Positions 21,664 through 32,256 of a DNA stretch of 64,000 bases are shown piece after piece (position 1 is the stretch's first letter; the number at the start of each line of letters is the position of its first letter). The translations under genes and the position numbers were made by a program. The stretch is taken from NCBI GenBank assembly GCA_963576475.1, contig OY754974.1:5162274-5226273 (forward strand), written 5' to 3'. The notes beneath the pieces are model-generated. The model made no database searches. It saw only the letters and a list, made by a program, of their open reading frames with translations, and had not been told where the DNA came from. The stretch comes from Molanna angustata (Eukaryota > Arthropoda > Insecta > Trichoptera > Molannidae).

Positions 21664-22265
21664 TGTGGAGAGTTAAGTCTTGGCCACAACTCACTCGTTT
21701 TATTATATTTTCTTGTAATTATTTCCAGTACGAAATTCAGAGTCTCGTAACACTGCTATATAAAAGATTATTTTGACATGGTTTTGAATGTTTTATGGTA
21801 GATCGTGAGCTCTATGCAATCAAGAACGCATTTAGAATAAATAATGACACATATTTTGAGTTTTTATATGGGTGTTACGTACGTAAATATTTTTTTAAAT
21901 ATATGTGACATTTTCAAGGCCAGAACTAACCTAAAACACACAGTCACTCAATTTAAAGGTTATGTATGTAGGTACACGTTTTGAAATTGTTCATTATTGT
22001 GATTTTTAATGAACGTATAATTATTATAGCTAGATATTAGGCGCTGGTAATATTATACCTAATGCAAATCGTGATTTTTACAAATGTAAGTGTAATATGA
22101 CATGTATGATAAAGGCAACCATGAAAATCTTTGTATCGGCTTTCATACAGAATCGGCAGAAGAATCTGATTATTGTATAGATTTATATGATTTTTTATTT
22201 GTAAATGATTAATGGCGCAAAGCACAGAAAACTTTATTGATAAAATAGTGAAAAGGTATTCATTT
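21664..22265. other. Spacer with R1 terminal scrap
   Basis: tgtggagagttaagtcttgg (21664-21695) resembles 49713-49745 and the reverse complements at 51024 and 61386. The rest is AT-rich with no gene. Confidence 0.4.
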
Positions 22266-22269
22266 GACA

Positions 22270-22345
22270 AACTTTTTAACTTCTCAATACAGACGAAGTT
22301 AGAATATTACCTATAGAAGGACTTGTCATCGGATGGTTTTCGCGA
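22270..22345 (+). repeat. R3b dispersed repeat fragment
   Basis: Contains ttctcaatacagacgaagtt and acttgtcatcggatggtttt, related to 20850-20945. Confidence 0.45.
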
Positions 22346-22350
22346 TCGCT

Positions 22351-22617
22351 TTATGCGCTTGCGCAACCTTCACCAATTATGCCTTCATATTGAATTCCCT
22401 TATCAATGCAGTCCTGCACTATATGTCTTATTGTCTGCTCGGCTTCACACTCACAATCAGGGTTATCCTTCTCAAAAAGTTCAATGGTGACCTCCAGGAC
22501 ATCCACAGGGCGACCCCAGAGACGGTGGAATGGCTGGCAGGGCTGGTGCCAAGGGTTTAACCTACTTTTGTGACACAACCCACACACGGGCGAAGAAGTT
22601 TTACACCGGAGAGACAA
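22351..22617 (-). pseudogene. Non-LTR retrotransposon C-terminal Cys/His tail
   Basis: 88-codon minus frame with ELFEKDNPDCECEAEQTIRH then IVQDC. The arrangement C-x-C...EQT..HI...C is the small zinc-binding-like motif that ends R1/Jockey-type polyproteins (C.CG..QT..HI...C). A further Cys cluster (SPVCGLCHKSRLNPW) lies upstream. The plus frame at 22333-22560 is its shadow. 57293-57405 is a tail of the same general class. Confidence 0.65.
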
Positions 22618-22657
22618 GAAGGCCTAACGAAAAGTAAATAAGTAAAGTAAGTTGGAT

Positions 22658-22836
22658 GGGTGGATGGCAGAGCGGTTAGCGCGCTGGGTTAGTAATCCAG
22701 TGGTCGCGAGTTCGAATCCTGCCTCGACCGATCTCGTTCACCTATAGGACAAGCATTTATGCTTAGTTTAGGGAACGTAGGAAGATGTATATGTACTTGT
22801 TTAATAAGGACATATTCATTTTATTTAAAAAAAAAA
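22658..22836 (+). mobile_element. SINE A, full copy
   Basis: tRNA-like head with A box (tggcagagcggttagcgc) and B box (gagttcgaatcctgcc), then body (aagcatttatgcttagttta, gaacgtaggaagatgta) and an A-rich tail ending near 22836. Matches the minus copy at 12613-12798. Not scored as a functional tRNA: the head runs straight into a SINE body and the acceptor stem does not close cleanly. Confidence 0.85.
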
Positions 22837-22844
22837 GTATCAAT

Positions 22845-22961
22845 GCAAATTTTGAAAGTTCTATATATTTGAATACTGAGAAACAGATCGTTTGAAAATG
22901 AGCTATTTTTATTATATCGTTAATGTTAGAATAATAACTTTGTGGCGACATTATAAATTAT
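22845..22961 (-). repeat. R3 repeat, left part of the split copy
   Basis: tttgaaagttctatatattt matches the reverse complement of 7263-7298. The copy continues after the TIR element at 23386. Confidence 0.6.
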
Positions 22962-23385
22962 TTATAATATATACTTAACGTAGTTTACACCACTTAACTA
23001 TGAGTACTAACTTCTACCGGTTTCAAAAACTTTAAATGTTTTCTTCGTCAGGAAGACTTACGTACTAAAAATTAAAAATAAAATATAGACTGTTGTTAGG
23101 TTTAAAGTTGTGGGAGGAGTCAATTTTAGAAAGTAGTGGGGCGGAACGGTAAACATAAGTGACACTGGGTGGTTCAAAAATTTTTTGTTAGTTATAAAAA
23201 TATTTTCTATTTTATTAATTAATCGGGAATGTATTTAGAATCGGGTTGTTTGGGAAGTTTAATTGGTTATTTATTATACTTTGTTTATTATTAACACTTT
23301 TTCTTATTTCTAAAATTTCTACGACTTTAGAAGTTAGTACTCATAGTTAAGTGGTGTAAACTACGTTAAGTATATATTATAAATT
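22962..23385. mobile_element. Non-autonomous TIR DNA transposon, about 424 bp
   Basis: Near-perfect terminal inverted repeats of about 57 bp. The left reads atatacttaacgtagtttac and accacttaactatgagtact; the right holds their reverse complements ending at about 23385. The interior has no ORF. It interrupts R3, whose uninterrupted relative is at 7081-7298. AT-rich palindromic flanks hide the exact target duplication. Confidence 0.85.
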
Positions 23386-23545
23386 ATTTTTATTATCGCC
23401 ATCTATGAAGTAACGAAGAAACCATTTTGTAACGCCATCTATTGAGAAGTTGTTTTTTTGTAAATAATAAAAGAAACAGTCCTTATACGTGAGATGACAG
23501 TGTTCTCGCACAGGTGTCACCCTTGAACTGCGCTCCGATGACAGG
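23386..23545 (-). repeat. R3 repeat, right part of the split copy
   Basis: cgccatctatgaagtaacga and taacgccatctattgagaag are the reverse complement of words at 7170-7230. Confidence 0.65.
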
Positions 23546-24585
23546 TCGTACTTTAGATGCCTTGAATTCCTGGTTCTTCTTTAATATTCCAATTTCGTCT
23601 CTATTGAGATATTAAAAAATTGTCAAAAAAATATCATTATTTGTATTCTGTAAGGTCCAACACAATGCATATTTGTCCCAAAAATTATGTAGATATTTAT
23701 GCATCAACAAAGAGTGGCCTTGTCAAACATGTCACAAAATAATTTATACAACTACAAGAGATGAGGATATAAAGAAATAAGAATAAGGAAAGAGCGATTA
23801 GTTTATGATTCACACCTATCTATATCACAGCTTCTGTAGGATGTTAGTACTTATATGTTTGTCTAAAACCTTCAAAGGAATTTTAAGCATTAATTCTTCG
23901 TAAGTTCTGCAGGAAGTCTTTTAATAGCAATCAAACGATACCCAATCTGGAGTCAGGCTACTTGACGTGATGGCATTAATATAATTACCTTTTTCGATCA
24001 AGAGCCTTATCATGAAGGTTTTGAAAAAAATCATAACACGACAGCAGACTGCAGTCAACGTCGAGTAATGAATAATTTAAAAGTGTTTTTAAATACTTAG
24101 GTAAATGAACAAACATGGAATTTGCGTTAATTTCTAGGGATATTTATTCAAAGATTGAATTACTACTACATATTATTATAGTTTATTAATAGTCAGTGAT
24201 ATAAACAGTTCGTAATAGGTACCCTTTAATAATTTACATAAAATTTCAAGAAGTTTGGCGATAACTTTCTCAATTTAAAGGCGATTTAGCTTGGGATGCA
24301 GAGAGCATACAAAAACATCACGACGAAACTCGAAGTGTAACCTCTCTAGATGATACCCGTTGAGAAATTGATTTGAAATAAAATATGCTTATGTGAAATG
24401 ATACTAAAGTTTGAATATTGAAAGATTGGATATCCATTTTAAAATTAACAAATAAAATGAAACGCAATATTTTCCTAAAGATTCAATTATTTTGACGGAA
24501 CCTATTCGCCGATGTATCTCGACATTATTGAGGTCTAAAGTTTCATTTAAAATACTTTGTTTTAAATCGAATATTTTTTAATTGC
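23546..24585. other. R3b fragment then AT-rich spacer
   Basis: R3b words (gatgacaggtcgtac, attcctggttcttcttta) occur to about 23615. The remainder shows no gene. Confidence 0.4.
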
Positions 24586-24589
24586 ATAT

Positions 24590-24665
24590 ACGCTGCCTTG
24601 AGTTCCTGGTACTTCTATAATATCCCAACTTCGTCTTTATTAATATGTTGAATAGTTTGTCAGTA
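24590..24665 (-). repeat. R3b dispersed repeat fragment
   Basis: ttgcatatacgc then ttgagttcctggtacttcta and aacttcgtctttattaat. Confidence 0.5.
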
Positions 24666-24686
24666 AAACTACTGTTTTATTTTACT

Positions 24687-24960
24687 CCCCTTAGCGCTTT
24701 TTGTCCCGTTTCTATCGGGGTACCTTTGACCATGATCCTGGAATTGGCGAGTCTGGTTATTACATTGAAGCGTCTGCCATCTGACCTTCGCAACCCTTAG
24801 AAAGGGGAACCAGACAAATTATATCATGGCTACACATAGCTAGTGATATAAATCCGCACATAGATTTTTTAAAAATCCAGAGGTGCATGCCCCGCCCGGA
24901 TTCGAACCGTCGACCTCACACATGTGAGGCGACGACCTTACCGCTGGGCTATCACCGCTC
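24687..24960 (-). mobile_element. SINE C with exact 18-bp target duplication
   Basis: Minus-strand SINE. The tRNA-like head (agcggtgatagcccagcggt; B box acggttcgaatccgggc) starts at 24960 and the 3' end is near 24687 (gggacaaaaagcgctaagg). The flanking direct repeat CTACTGTTTTATTTTACT is exact at 24669-24686 and 24961-24978, which defines the element at 274 bp and shows retroposition. Confidence 0.93.
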
Positions 24961-24979
24961 CTACTGTTTTATTTTACTA

Positions 24980-26880
24980 CACACTTTTATTTAATTTTTG
25001 AATTTTTATATTACTGATGGCAACGCATGTTAAAACTGCTTGATTCATTTAACATTTTGATAAAATTGAATAATTTTGTATTTCACGCAAACTTTGTGTA
25101 ATTATTCAAGTATCAGTTATAATGTCGTTTTAAATTCGATCATATACTCGTATGTTCTGTATTTGCATTTATTTGCTGTATAAAACAACTGCGTTCGATA
25201 TTCTGTGTTTGACATTGGCAGTATGGATGTATAAAACGATGGACTGACTGAATAGACTGAGGTGAAATTTTTTTTTTATCTTTCATTTCAACTTGAAGAA
25301 AATCTTGAAAATGTGTCTTCAATTATTTTCGTGTTTTAATTACATACTTGTTTGCTGATTTTAAAATTGTTAAATTATTACTTTCCTTTTTTATATAGCA
25401 GTGGAGAGTAAAAAAAATAATTGTAGTAAAACACTGCATAGGTACTAAGTTTGTCTTTATTTATACAATTTAATAGGTACTAATAGATATGTTCTTTATA
25501 GGTACAAATAAGTTCTTTATTGGTTCTACTAAAAATCCAAGGACATATCCATGAATGCGAACTCAAAACCTTCATGAGGTGTTTCTATAATTCCAATAAA
25601 TGATTATGAAATAGATGTATGGTATCAAGTTAATCTCAAATGAAATTTTCGAAATATGATAGGTGTCAATAAAACGGTATTATGTTTGTGCAATATTTTC
25701 GTGTTAATTTAATTAAAAGCGTTATTGAAGACCCCATATGGTGTCTGTTGTAATACCTAGCCATTGGACCTTATACCTACCAGTGACTCTAAAATTGTTA
25801 CTTTTTAGATCACATCTGAACAGAGTGATGATCAATTTTTCTTCCTAAACTATTTTAAAATTGAAAATATTTGTTAATAATTTCTTAAATTACGCACGGA
25901 GGGGACTGCACGAACGAGTGGAGGCTAAAGAGACGAAGGGGACTGAAGGGATGGAGAGAACGGAAGGGACTGAAAGGATAGAAGGAATAACGAACGGAAA
26001 AAAAATTCACACACACGTCACATTAATAAATACTTGTAGAGTACTATTTAATAACAATATATAATAAAATATGTGTTGAAAAATGACAGTTTTTGAGCTA
26101 TCGATTCGTTTCAGAGTACGTAAATGTCTATAACTAATGGACCACCGTGGATAAAAGGATTTTATCTGCGCGGTGTGACGTAATGAGTCCCGTATAAATA
26201 CAGTCAAATTTTTGACATTTCTCATTATACTTACTAAAATTCCGAAGGATTAATCTATATGAATCAGAATAGGACATGCCTTCTTTTAGACGTTTCTTGA
26301 CTTTGACATACTCTCAAAAGAATTATTGACTAAATAGCAAGGAATAACACGATCTAGCTAAATCAAATGATTGAAAACATGATATATTTAATAGCCTAAT
26401 GCACTTTGAAGTTATGTGTTTCTAAAGGTAACTATCGCGTTCGCTAAAAAGGGTTTATACATGATTTGAACTATCGGAAACCATACATTTGTTGATTATT
26501 TGCATTTTAAGAACAAACCTGCCTTGAAATGTAATAAAATATCACAAACATTCTCTTTGAATGTATGCACTTTTTTAAGGACATAAAAGATATATTTCTC
26601 CACGACACATAGTTATGGAGTAATTAAAAAAAAAACTGTAAAAAAGGATATTTTTAATAATCCTTTTAGAGCAATTTATACTGAATTTTAAAATTGTGTG
26701 ACGAACATTCTCTAGAAAAATGTTGAAGATACTCTTAATATTTTTATTACAAATACAATGTTTATCATATTTAAGAAATTTGATTTCAATTGGGGTGTTT
26801 AGTTTAAAATGCACCCTTAAGGTGGAAATAATGCACTCATTCAGATGTCTATTTTTTTTATTTAAATAACTTCTCGGTCA
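24980..26880. other. Long AT-rich spacer
   Basis: A purine-rich stretch at 25900-25990 repeats gggactgaa-type words. Frames at 25140, 25861, 26007 and 26575 have no recognisable content. Confidence 0.4.
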
Positions 26881-26884
26881 GCAA

Positions 26885-27050
26885 ACAGATACCATGTCAA
26901 ATATTAATTTAACACGTTCCTAATAGCATGTTGCCACATTCTGGAGTCTTTAAATATTAATAATCGTCTCATAGATCCAGACTGAAATCACAATTACAAA
27001 CTGTGTCTCCACCGGGAATCAAACCCAACCAAATGAGCCACAAAGGCTGA
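26885..27050 (-). mobile_element. SINE B, decayed copy
   Basis: ccatgtcaaatattaattta, gccacattctggagtcttta, gtctcatagatccagactga, gtgtctccaccgggaatc and tgagccacaaaggctga follow the SINE B order in reverse complement. Confidence 0.75.
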
Positions 27051-27054
27051 ATTA

Positions 27055-28000
27055 ACTGAAGTTGTCAATACTTCGAGCTACACGTACATATATTTGAATG
27101 TAGTAAACTGTCATTGAATGCATACAATTAATTTAATTTGTTGACAATATGATTTAATGTTCGATATTTTTATTTGCATTTATTTTGCCACTGTTCTTAA
27201 ATGCAATGCTGCGTCAATACCAGTACCCAATGAAGAGGTATTATTATTATGTTAGAGGTATTAATACGTTAATATAACTAATATAACCAACTGATCCACG
27301 AAGGTCGATATTCAGACAATTCAAATCATATGATAAGGCTCTAAAGATGTCTGTTTATTAGCAATCAACCTGAATATGTGTGTTTAAAAAAAATCAGTTA
27401 TTCTACAAGCATTGGAAATAAACTTTAACTTAAAAGATTAAGAACTTGTGCTTTGTACAATGTCGAATTTGCCAATATGCAAGTAACTACTTTATGACCA
27501 TGTTTTATCAACTTCATAATACTATTTGATGTATAGACATATTGTACCTATGTCCGTTGGGGTCAAACTTTAACAAGGGGTTAAGGAGTAGGTACATAGT
27601 TAAGAAATATATAATCATTTTCACTTTCATATACCATTGTATACATATTACTGTGTTCAACCACGTAACAAATTACTTCATGATAATATTATATATTGTT
27701 CAATTTAACAATATAAATGATGTATCGTAAATATAATTGATCGTACAACATTAATACACGGATCATTTTTAATTACGCAATTATTAAGTATTTTTTTCGC
27801 TTTGATTTCTATAAATAAACGATTGTCATATAAATAATAATGTGTCTTTTTCTGAATTATCATCCATCGTTCATTCTTTGAAGATTTCCAAACCACTTCT
27901 AGAATTAGCTAAATGACATACTCAATGTATTAATCTACAATACTTAGGGATGTTTGAGATCACTAAGAAGAGTATGTAATAGAACGATATATGATAGAAT
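27055..28000. other. AT-rich spacer, nothing recognised
   Basis: No gene. Short frames at 27542 and 27705 are composition noise. Confidence 0.4.
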
Positions 28001-28004
28001 AAAA

Positions 28005-28410
28005 AATTAGGACATAAGGAGGGAATGCAAGATGAAGAAGAGTATTATAAATAAAATGAAAGTGAATTCCTTGAGGTGGTTTGGACATATTGAAAGAATG
28101 AATGATGAACGACTGACCAAAAAAATATACATGGGTGTAAGAGATGGAGTGAATAGTAGGGGCCGCCCCAGAAAAGGATGGCATGACCATGTGAATGATA
28201 TTTTGAAAGAAGGAAATATAAGAACCTTGAATAATCGACGAGCATGTATGAGACGATGCATGGATGTAAAGGAAGCTAGGAATGTATGCAAAAATAGAGG
28301 AGTATGGCGCTCGGTTCTCTCTGCTTACCCCGTAAGGGATATGGCGTGATGGTATGTATGTATTAATGTATGTATCTTCCTGAGAAAAATTTAAATACAG
28401 AGGAAGTATA
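28005..28410 (+). pseudogene. RTE-like retrotransposon tail, intact C-terminal frame
   Basis: An open frame from 28005 (no Met needed; ATG at 28032) to the stop at 28349 reads IRRECKMKKSIINKM, LRWFGHIERMNDERLTKKIY, SRGRPRKGWHDHVNDILKEG and VCKNRGVWRSVLSAYP. These are the hallmark blocks of RTE-type endonuclease/RT C-terminal tails (RWFGH.ERM, GRPR..W). The element ends in atgtatgtattaatgtatgt. It lacks the RT and endonuclease domains. Minus frames here are shadows. 3'-end relatives: 28815-28925, 49415-49530, 51286-51395, 52385-52505, 60725-60805. Confidence 0.85.
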
Positions 28411-28812
28411 AGGAACACCTATAGAGGTTTATCCATTTATTTATTCAAATCCATACATGAACATACAAAATACAGAATAACAATAATGGAATAATGCAAC
28501 AATAGTACAAATTGGTCAGTTAAAACTAAGCTGGTACTAGAAAAATGCTCCAGGAGGATACGTAATTAAAATATGAACATAAGATTCTGTATTATTTTTA
28601 TATTGTCTGGACGTCCAACTAGGTGAACCTGTTTTAGGACGTCCGATATATAGTTACGATTTGTAGGAATCAATAACTTAACCAATTAAAGATGCTTGAA
28701 AACTTAAAAAATAAAAATTATAATTAAATGAATTGCTTTCATAATTAAATTGAAATCGGCGAACACCTTATATAAAAAAAGTTATTTAGATTTCTACATA
28801 TCTGTAGACCAA
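28411..28812. other. AT-rich spacer, nothing recognised
   Basis: tctggacgtccaact and taggacgtccgatat occur 25 bp apart near 28610. No gene. Confidence 0.4.
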
Positions 28813-28814
28813 CA

Positions 28815-28925
28815 CAACATATCTCTCGTGGGTTTGGCAGAGAGAACCGAACACCGCATTCTTCTATCTTAACACACATCCATCTCCTTTTCAACATTAT
28901 TTGTGCACCGTCTCATACGTACTCG
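28815..28925 (-). mobile_element. RTE-like 3' end fragment
   Basis: gcagagagaaccgaacaccg and cttctatcttaacacacatc are the reverse complement of the end of the tail at 28240-28345. Confidence 0.65.
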
Positions 28926-28929
28926 TCTA

Positions 28930-29610
28930 AAAATATTAAATTATTATTAAAATATAATCTCTAAATACTTATGCTAAAATTAAGCATGCTATTATTGGCA
29001 ACAAATATGTAACAACATGCTATTAGTGGTAAGATAAAAAATACATAAATTAAAACAAAATTGGATAAAATATTTTTTAAGATCGATAAGATGAAAAAAA
29101 CACTTTGTTTTACGCGAGAATAAAGAAATTCGTTTGTCGTTTGCCATTTATGAAATTCCTTAAATAAAATGAGGATATTTTTGAATTTTCCGATAATAAT
29201 GAGTAATTCATAGCAGAAACGAGCGTGTTTTGAATATTTGACTCCCTCTCTTTCTATAGTTATGTTTCCCTCTCGCTCTTGTCATTATTAAAACTTATCA
29301 ATTTTCTTGAAAATGGATTTCTGCACAGGACACATGGGAAAATTAAATGTATAGAAATTTTTAGCACTACACAATGGGAAATATTCACCGAGCGCTTCAG
29401 GAAATATTTCAGAAAATTTCGGAGCTGACAGTTTGTGAGTAAAATAAACTATGGACCACCATACATATTATTGTATCGATTTATTTTTATCAAATTCAAA
29501 AATAAACTATGTGACATAATTTTGAATTGATAATCTATAGTTATGCTCTGATGACTTTGTATCAATAAACCTTTTTTTAAATCTTGCAGCTATTTTCTGA
29601 CCACTTCCTC
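28930..29610. other. AT-rich spacer, nothing recognised
   Basis: No gene or repeat that I can assign. Confidence 0.4.
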
Positions 29611-29612
29611 AT

Positions 29613-29799
29613 CTGGGGGGCAAGTCTGGTCTAACTGGCGAAATCAAAACCCTCGTGACTATCCATATCATGGATATAATTAAAATATGGAGTTCTATGA
29701 CATCTAAAGATATTATAGAACTCCAAATAATAATTATATCCATGATATGGGTAATCGTGAGAATTTCGATTTCACCGGTTGGACCAGACTTGCTCCCGA
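29613..29799. mobile_element. Palindromic MITE, copy 3
   Basis: Starts ctggggggcaagtctggtct and ends ggttggaccagacttgctccc, with atcatggatataattaaaat and aattatatccatgatatggg in the two arms. Confidence 0.88.
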
Positions 29800-29849
29800 G
29801 GTTAATTTTTATATGTACCTATTTAATTATTTAAAATGGATCATGTTTG

Positions 29850-30095
29850 ATTGATATTTGGCCAGACATGAGGATACTAGATGGGTACCCAGAATACTAC
29901 AATGGATACTTTGGACAATTAATAGGAGTGTTTCGAACCCCTTAAAAGATTGTCTGACGACATTATCCAAATGGCCGGCAAAACCTGGAAGCGGAGGGGA
30001 CAGAACAGCGACGAGTGGAAGTGTATGGAAGAGGCCTAGATCTATCAGTGGATGGACGAGGTCTAGAAAAGAAGAAGAAGACGAAGATTCCAGAC
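29850..30095 (+). pseudogene. RTE-like retrotransposon tail, second type
   Basis: Frame 29858-30145 opens ARHEDTRWVPRILQWILWT. After a frameshift the tail reads IQMAGKTWKRRGQNSDEWKC then MEEA, stop. RTE-type tails have GH.AR.ED.RW..KIL.W then GRP..RW.DDI. It ends in a GAAGAAGA-rich stretch. It carries frameshifts and is non-functional. Confidence 0.7.
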
Positions 30096-30465
30096 CACTT
30101 AATGCATTGAAAGCAAATCATCTTATAAATGAACTCTACGAATGAATTCTACGTTCAGAAACCAATAAATAATAATTATTTTTAATGTAGGAAGATCCTG
30201 CCTGAGAATATATCTATGTAGGTTTGTATTCATGGTTACTTTCCAAGACCCTTGATTTACTAAAACGGCACTGCAAATTAACGATGTGAATTAAGTACCT
30301 AAATACCTACAAGATTATAATTTAATAATAATAATAATAATATTAAATAGTTTCATCTCCGTCATTAGATACACGCGGGGTATCTCCATGTTGAGCGAAG
30401 TTACCAATAAATAATTGAATCGTGGACGGCATAAAAATGTACACATTTTGTCATAAAATAATGTA
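30096..30465. other. AT-rich spacer
   Basis: A (TAA)n run lies near 30325. Nothing else is seen. Confidence 0.4.
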
Positions 30466-30466
30466 G

Positions 30467-30588
30467 ACATCATTAAATTGTGAGGCCGTCCCAGAGCGGG
30501 TCACGAAGATCGCCAACTTCTCCTTTTCCACGGTCCAGGAATTGCTACGGATACAGACAGCGGAGCGAACATTCTCGGACCCCATCAG
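30467..30588 (+). CDS. Candidate coding exon 1 of a CUB-like gene
   Basis: A GC-rich island whose codons mostly end in C or G. After an acceptor-like ataatgtag the frame is open (TSLNCEAVPERVTKIANFSF, then STVQELLRIQTAERTFSDPI) to a CAG|GTATTG donor. It leaves two bases (AG) of a split codon. The candidate exon at 56543 supplies the missing base, and the joined reading runs FSDPIRTLGASLVVIQFN, which resembles the last strands of a CUB domain (P.I.S.G..L.V.F). CUB domains are extracellular binding modules. The minus strand is also open here, so an unrecognised repeat cannot be excluded. Confidence 0.32.
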
Positions 30589-30837
30589 GTATTGTCTAGG
30601 ACAGAAATTTGTCTGAGCGACAGTCGCAACTACATTATGGTTTGAGCTTCAATTCACTTGTGTATGTTTCATTCCGATTTAGATTTAAATCAACAAAGGT
30701 GTTAATTAGTAATAACCATTTTTTTCTGTTTGGATTCTATTAATCAATTTTATTGTAATAATTCAAATAGTTGAACAACAATAAAAAAACAATTTTTCAA
30801 TGACATGGCTATTCCAAATTCTGATGAAAATATCACG

Positions 30838-30972
30838 CCCACCTCCACCCGCTCCGCATATGGGGACTAAAAACGGCCCCTTCGCAGAGCACTAGTAAGA
30901 ATGACAATGAATCCATGGCACGAAGAATCGAGCTCCTCTAGACTCGTGGTCTCGGCACAATTCTGCAAAAAA
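30838..30972 (-). repeat. R5 dispersed repeat
   Basis: ccgctccgcatatggggact, ggccccttcgcagagcac and tcgtggtctcggcacaatt are the reverse complement of words at 42485-42615. Confidence 0.65.
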
Positions 30973-31162
30973 TAAAAATCAACGTCAGTGAAGATTATTC
31001 ACAGACATGGATTGCCGCGAGAGTAGGTACCTACTTCAGGCCTGTGACTGTAAAACTGGGCATCAGAGAGTTGTCCAAGGTTACTCCGGAATTATCGATA
31101 AAAATAGTAGTAAAAATTAAAAAATCGATAATGAAGAATACATCATTCATTCGTCCTTTTCC

Positions 31163-31400
31163 TCATGACTGAGGATAGCGGCTGTAGTCTGTCGCCACAC
31201 GTATGGCCCGCCTCCATGCCAATCTGTTTTGGGCTGAACGCAGAGCACCAGTCACCGAAGACCCCATTGTGGACTTAACCATTGTGGAAGTGGATCGCGA
31301 TCTCCCTCGATGTGGACTTAACCAAATCGCTCCATCTGCTCGGTGAGCGACCACGAGATCTCCGTCCCTCCACGCTGCCCATCACAACAAGCTTCTCCAG
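31163..31400 (-). pseudogene. RTE-like retrotransposon tail, third type
   Basis: The minus strand reads VEGRRSRGRSPSRWSDLVKS in one frame; the other frame ends ALRSAQNRLAWRRAIRVATD and YSRYPQS, stop. This is the G.R.RGR.P.RW.D ... A..R..WR pattern of RTE-type tails. Relatives: 37655-37765 (HDRHNWRQAI, RYPQS) and 63811-63960. Frameshifted and 5'-truncated. Confidence 0.7.
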
Positions 31401-31424
31401 GCAGTCTGTTTCCCTATAGAATAC

Positions 31425-31668
31425 ATGCAGAATACATGAAGAAGAATACATACGGAATCGTTAAAGATTTTTTAAACGTTAATAATCAGGAATCATTAGG
31501 GTTGTTAGGTAGTATATGGACCTCCTCAGAGCCTAATCTCTTTATATGTTAAGTATCTGGATGGGTGAACTATTCCCAATTGAAAGCTTGATCTATGTTG
31601 AGTGTTATTATTTTTAGCACCATTTTTTTTATTAAAATCATTAATAAATTGGCCATTGCCGTTAATAA
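31425..31668 (+). pseudogene. LINE C tail, plus-strand copy
   Basis: GIVKDFLNVNNQESLGLLGS, then WTSSEPNLFIC and stop at 31550-31552, matching the C-terminus at 18613-19149, followed by its 3' UTR (gatgggtgaactattcccaa, ggccattgccgttaataaaa). Confidence 0.75.
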
Positions 31669-31699
31669 AAAGTGTTTGAAAAGCTGCAATGTGAGACCG

Positions 31700-31990
31700 T
31701 TCATATGATTTTTAAATAACTAGTTGCATGTAACACATGAGATCCAACTGTCGTTAGCGATAGTATGTATAGTTGAAGAATATGTACCAAACTATAAACC
31801 CATAAATACAAATTATTGAATATTTTCAGATATTTTGTTTTCTATACAACATATGTAGGTATGTATGTCAAGATAGGATAGTATGGAGGAAGTTCCTTTT
31901 TTCCTACCCAGAATATGAAAATAGCATGATAGTATGTATGTTTGGAGATGAAGTATCAAACTATTAAGTCTTCTTACATATTGTGTATAG
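31700..31990 (+). mobile_element. LINE B 3' UTR fragment
   Basis: gttgcatgtaacacatgaga, atagtatgtatagttgaaga and aggatagtatggaggaagtt match the reverse complement of 17985-18117. Confidence 0.65.
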
Positions 31991-32256
31991 GCGACTGCCA
32001 TACAAAATGTATAGAGCGATGTCGTCACTAAATTCAATTTTTAAAAAAATTGTTAAAAAAAATTGAGATTTTCTACTACAATGCTAATATTTTTTATAGA
32101 AAATTAAATTATCTAGTTGGGATGTTTCGGCTTTTTTCGATAATTGTATAAGTTTTGGAAATATAGGCAGTTAAACTCATAAATTTATCATAAAAAAAAT
32201 ATTTTTCTTAATAAAAAATGTTTGAGAAACCCTGGAATTTTTTTGAAAAAACTGAT

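Noticed and set aside
22658..22730. Functional tRNA gene
   Set aside because: The head of SINE A; it continues into the SINE body and A-tail and matches 12613-12798.
27963..28418. 151-codon minus ORF and two shorter ones
   Set aside because: Antisense shadows of the RTE-like tail on the plus strand, whose frame carries recognisable motifs.
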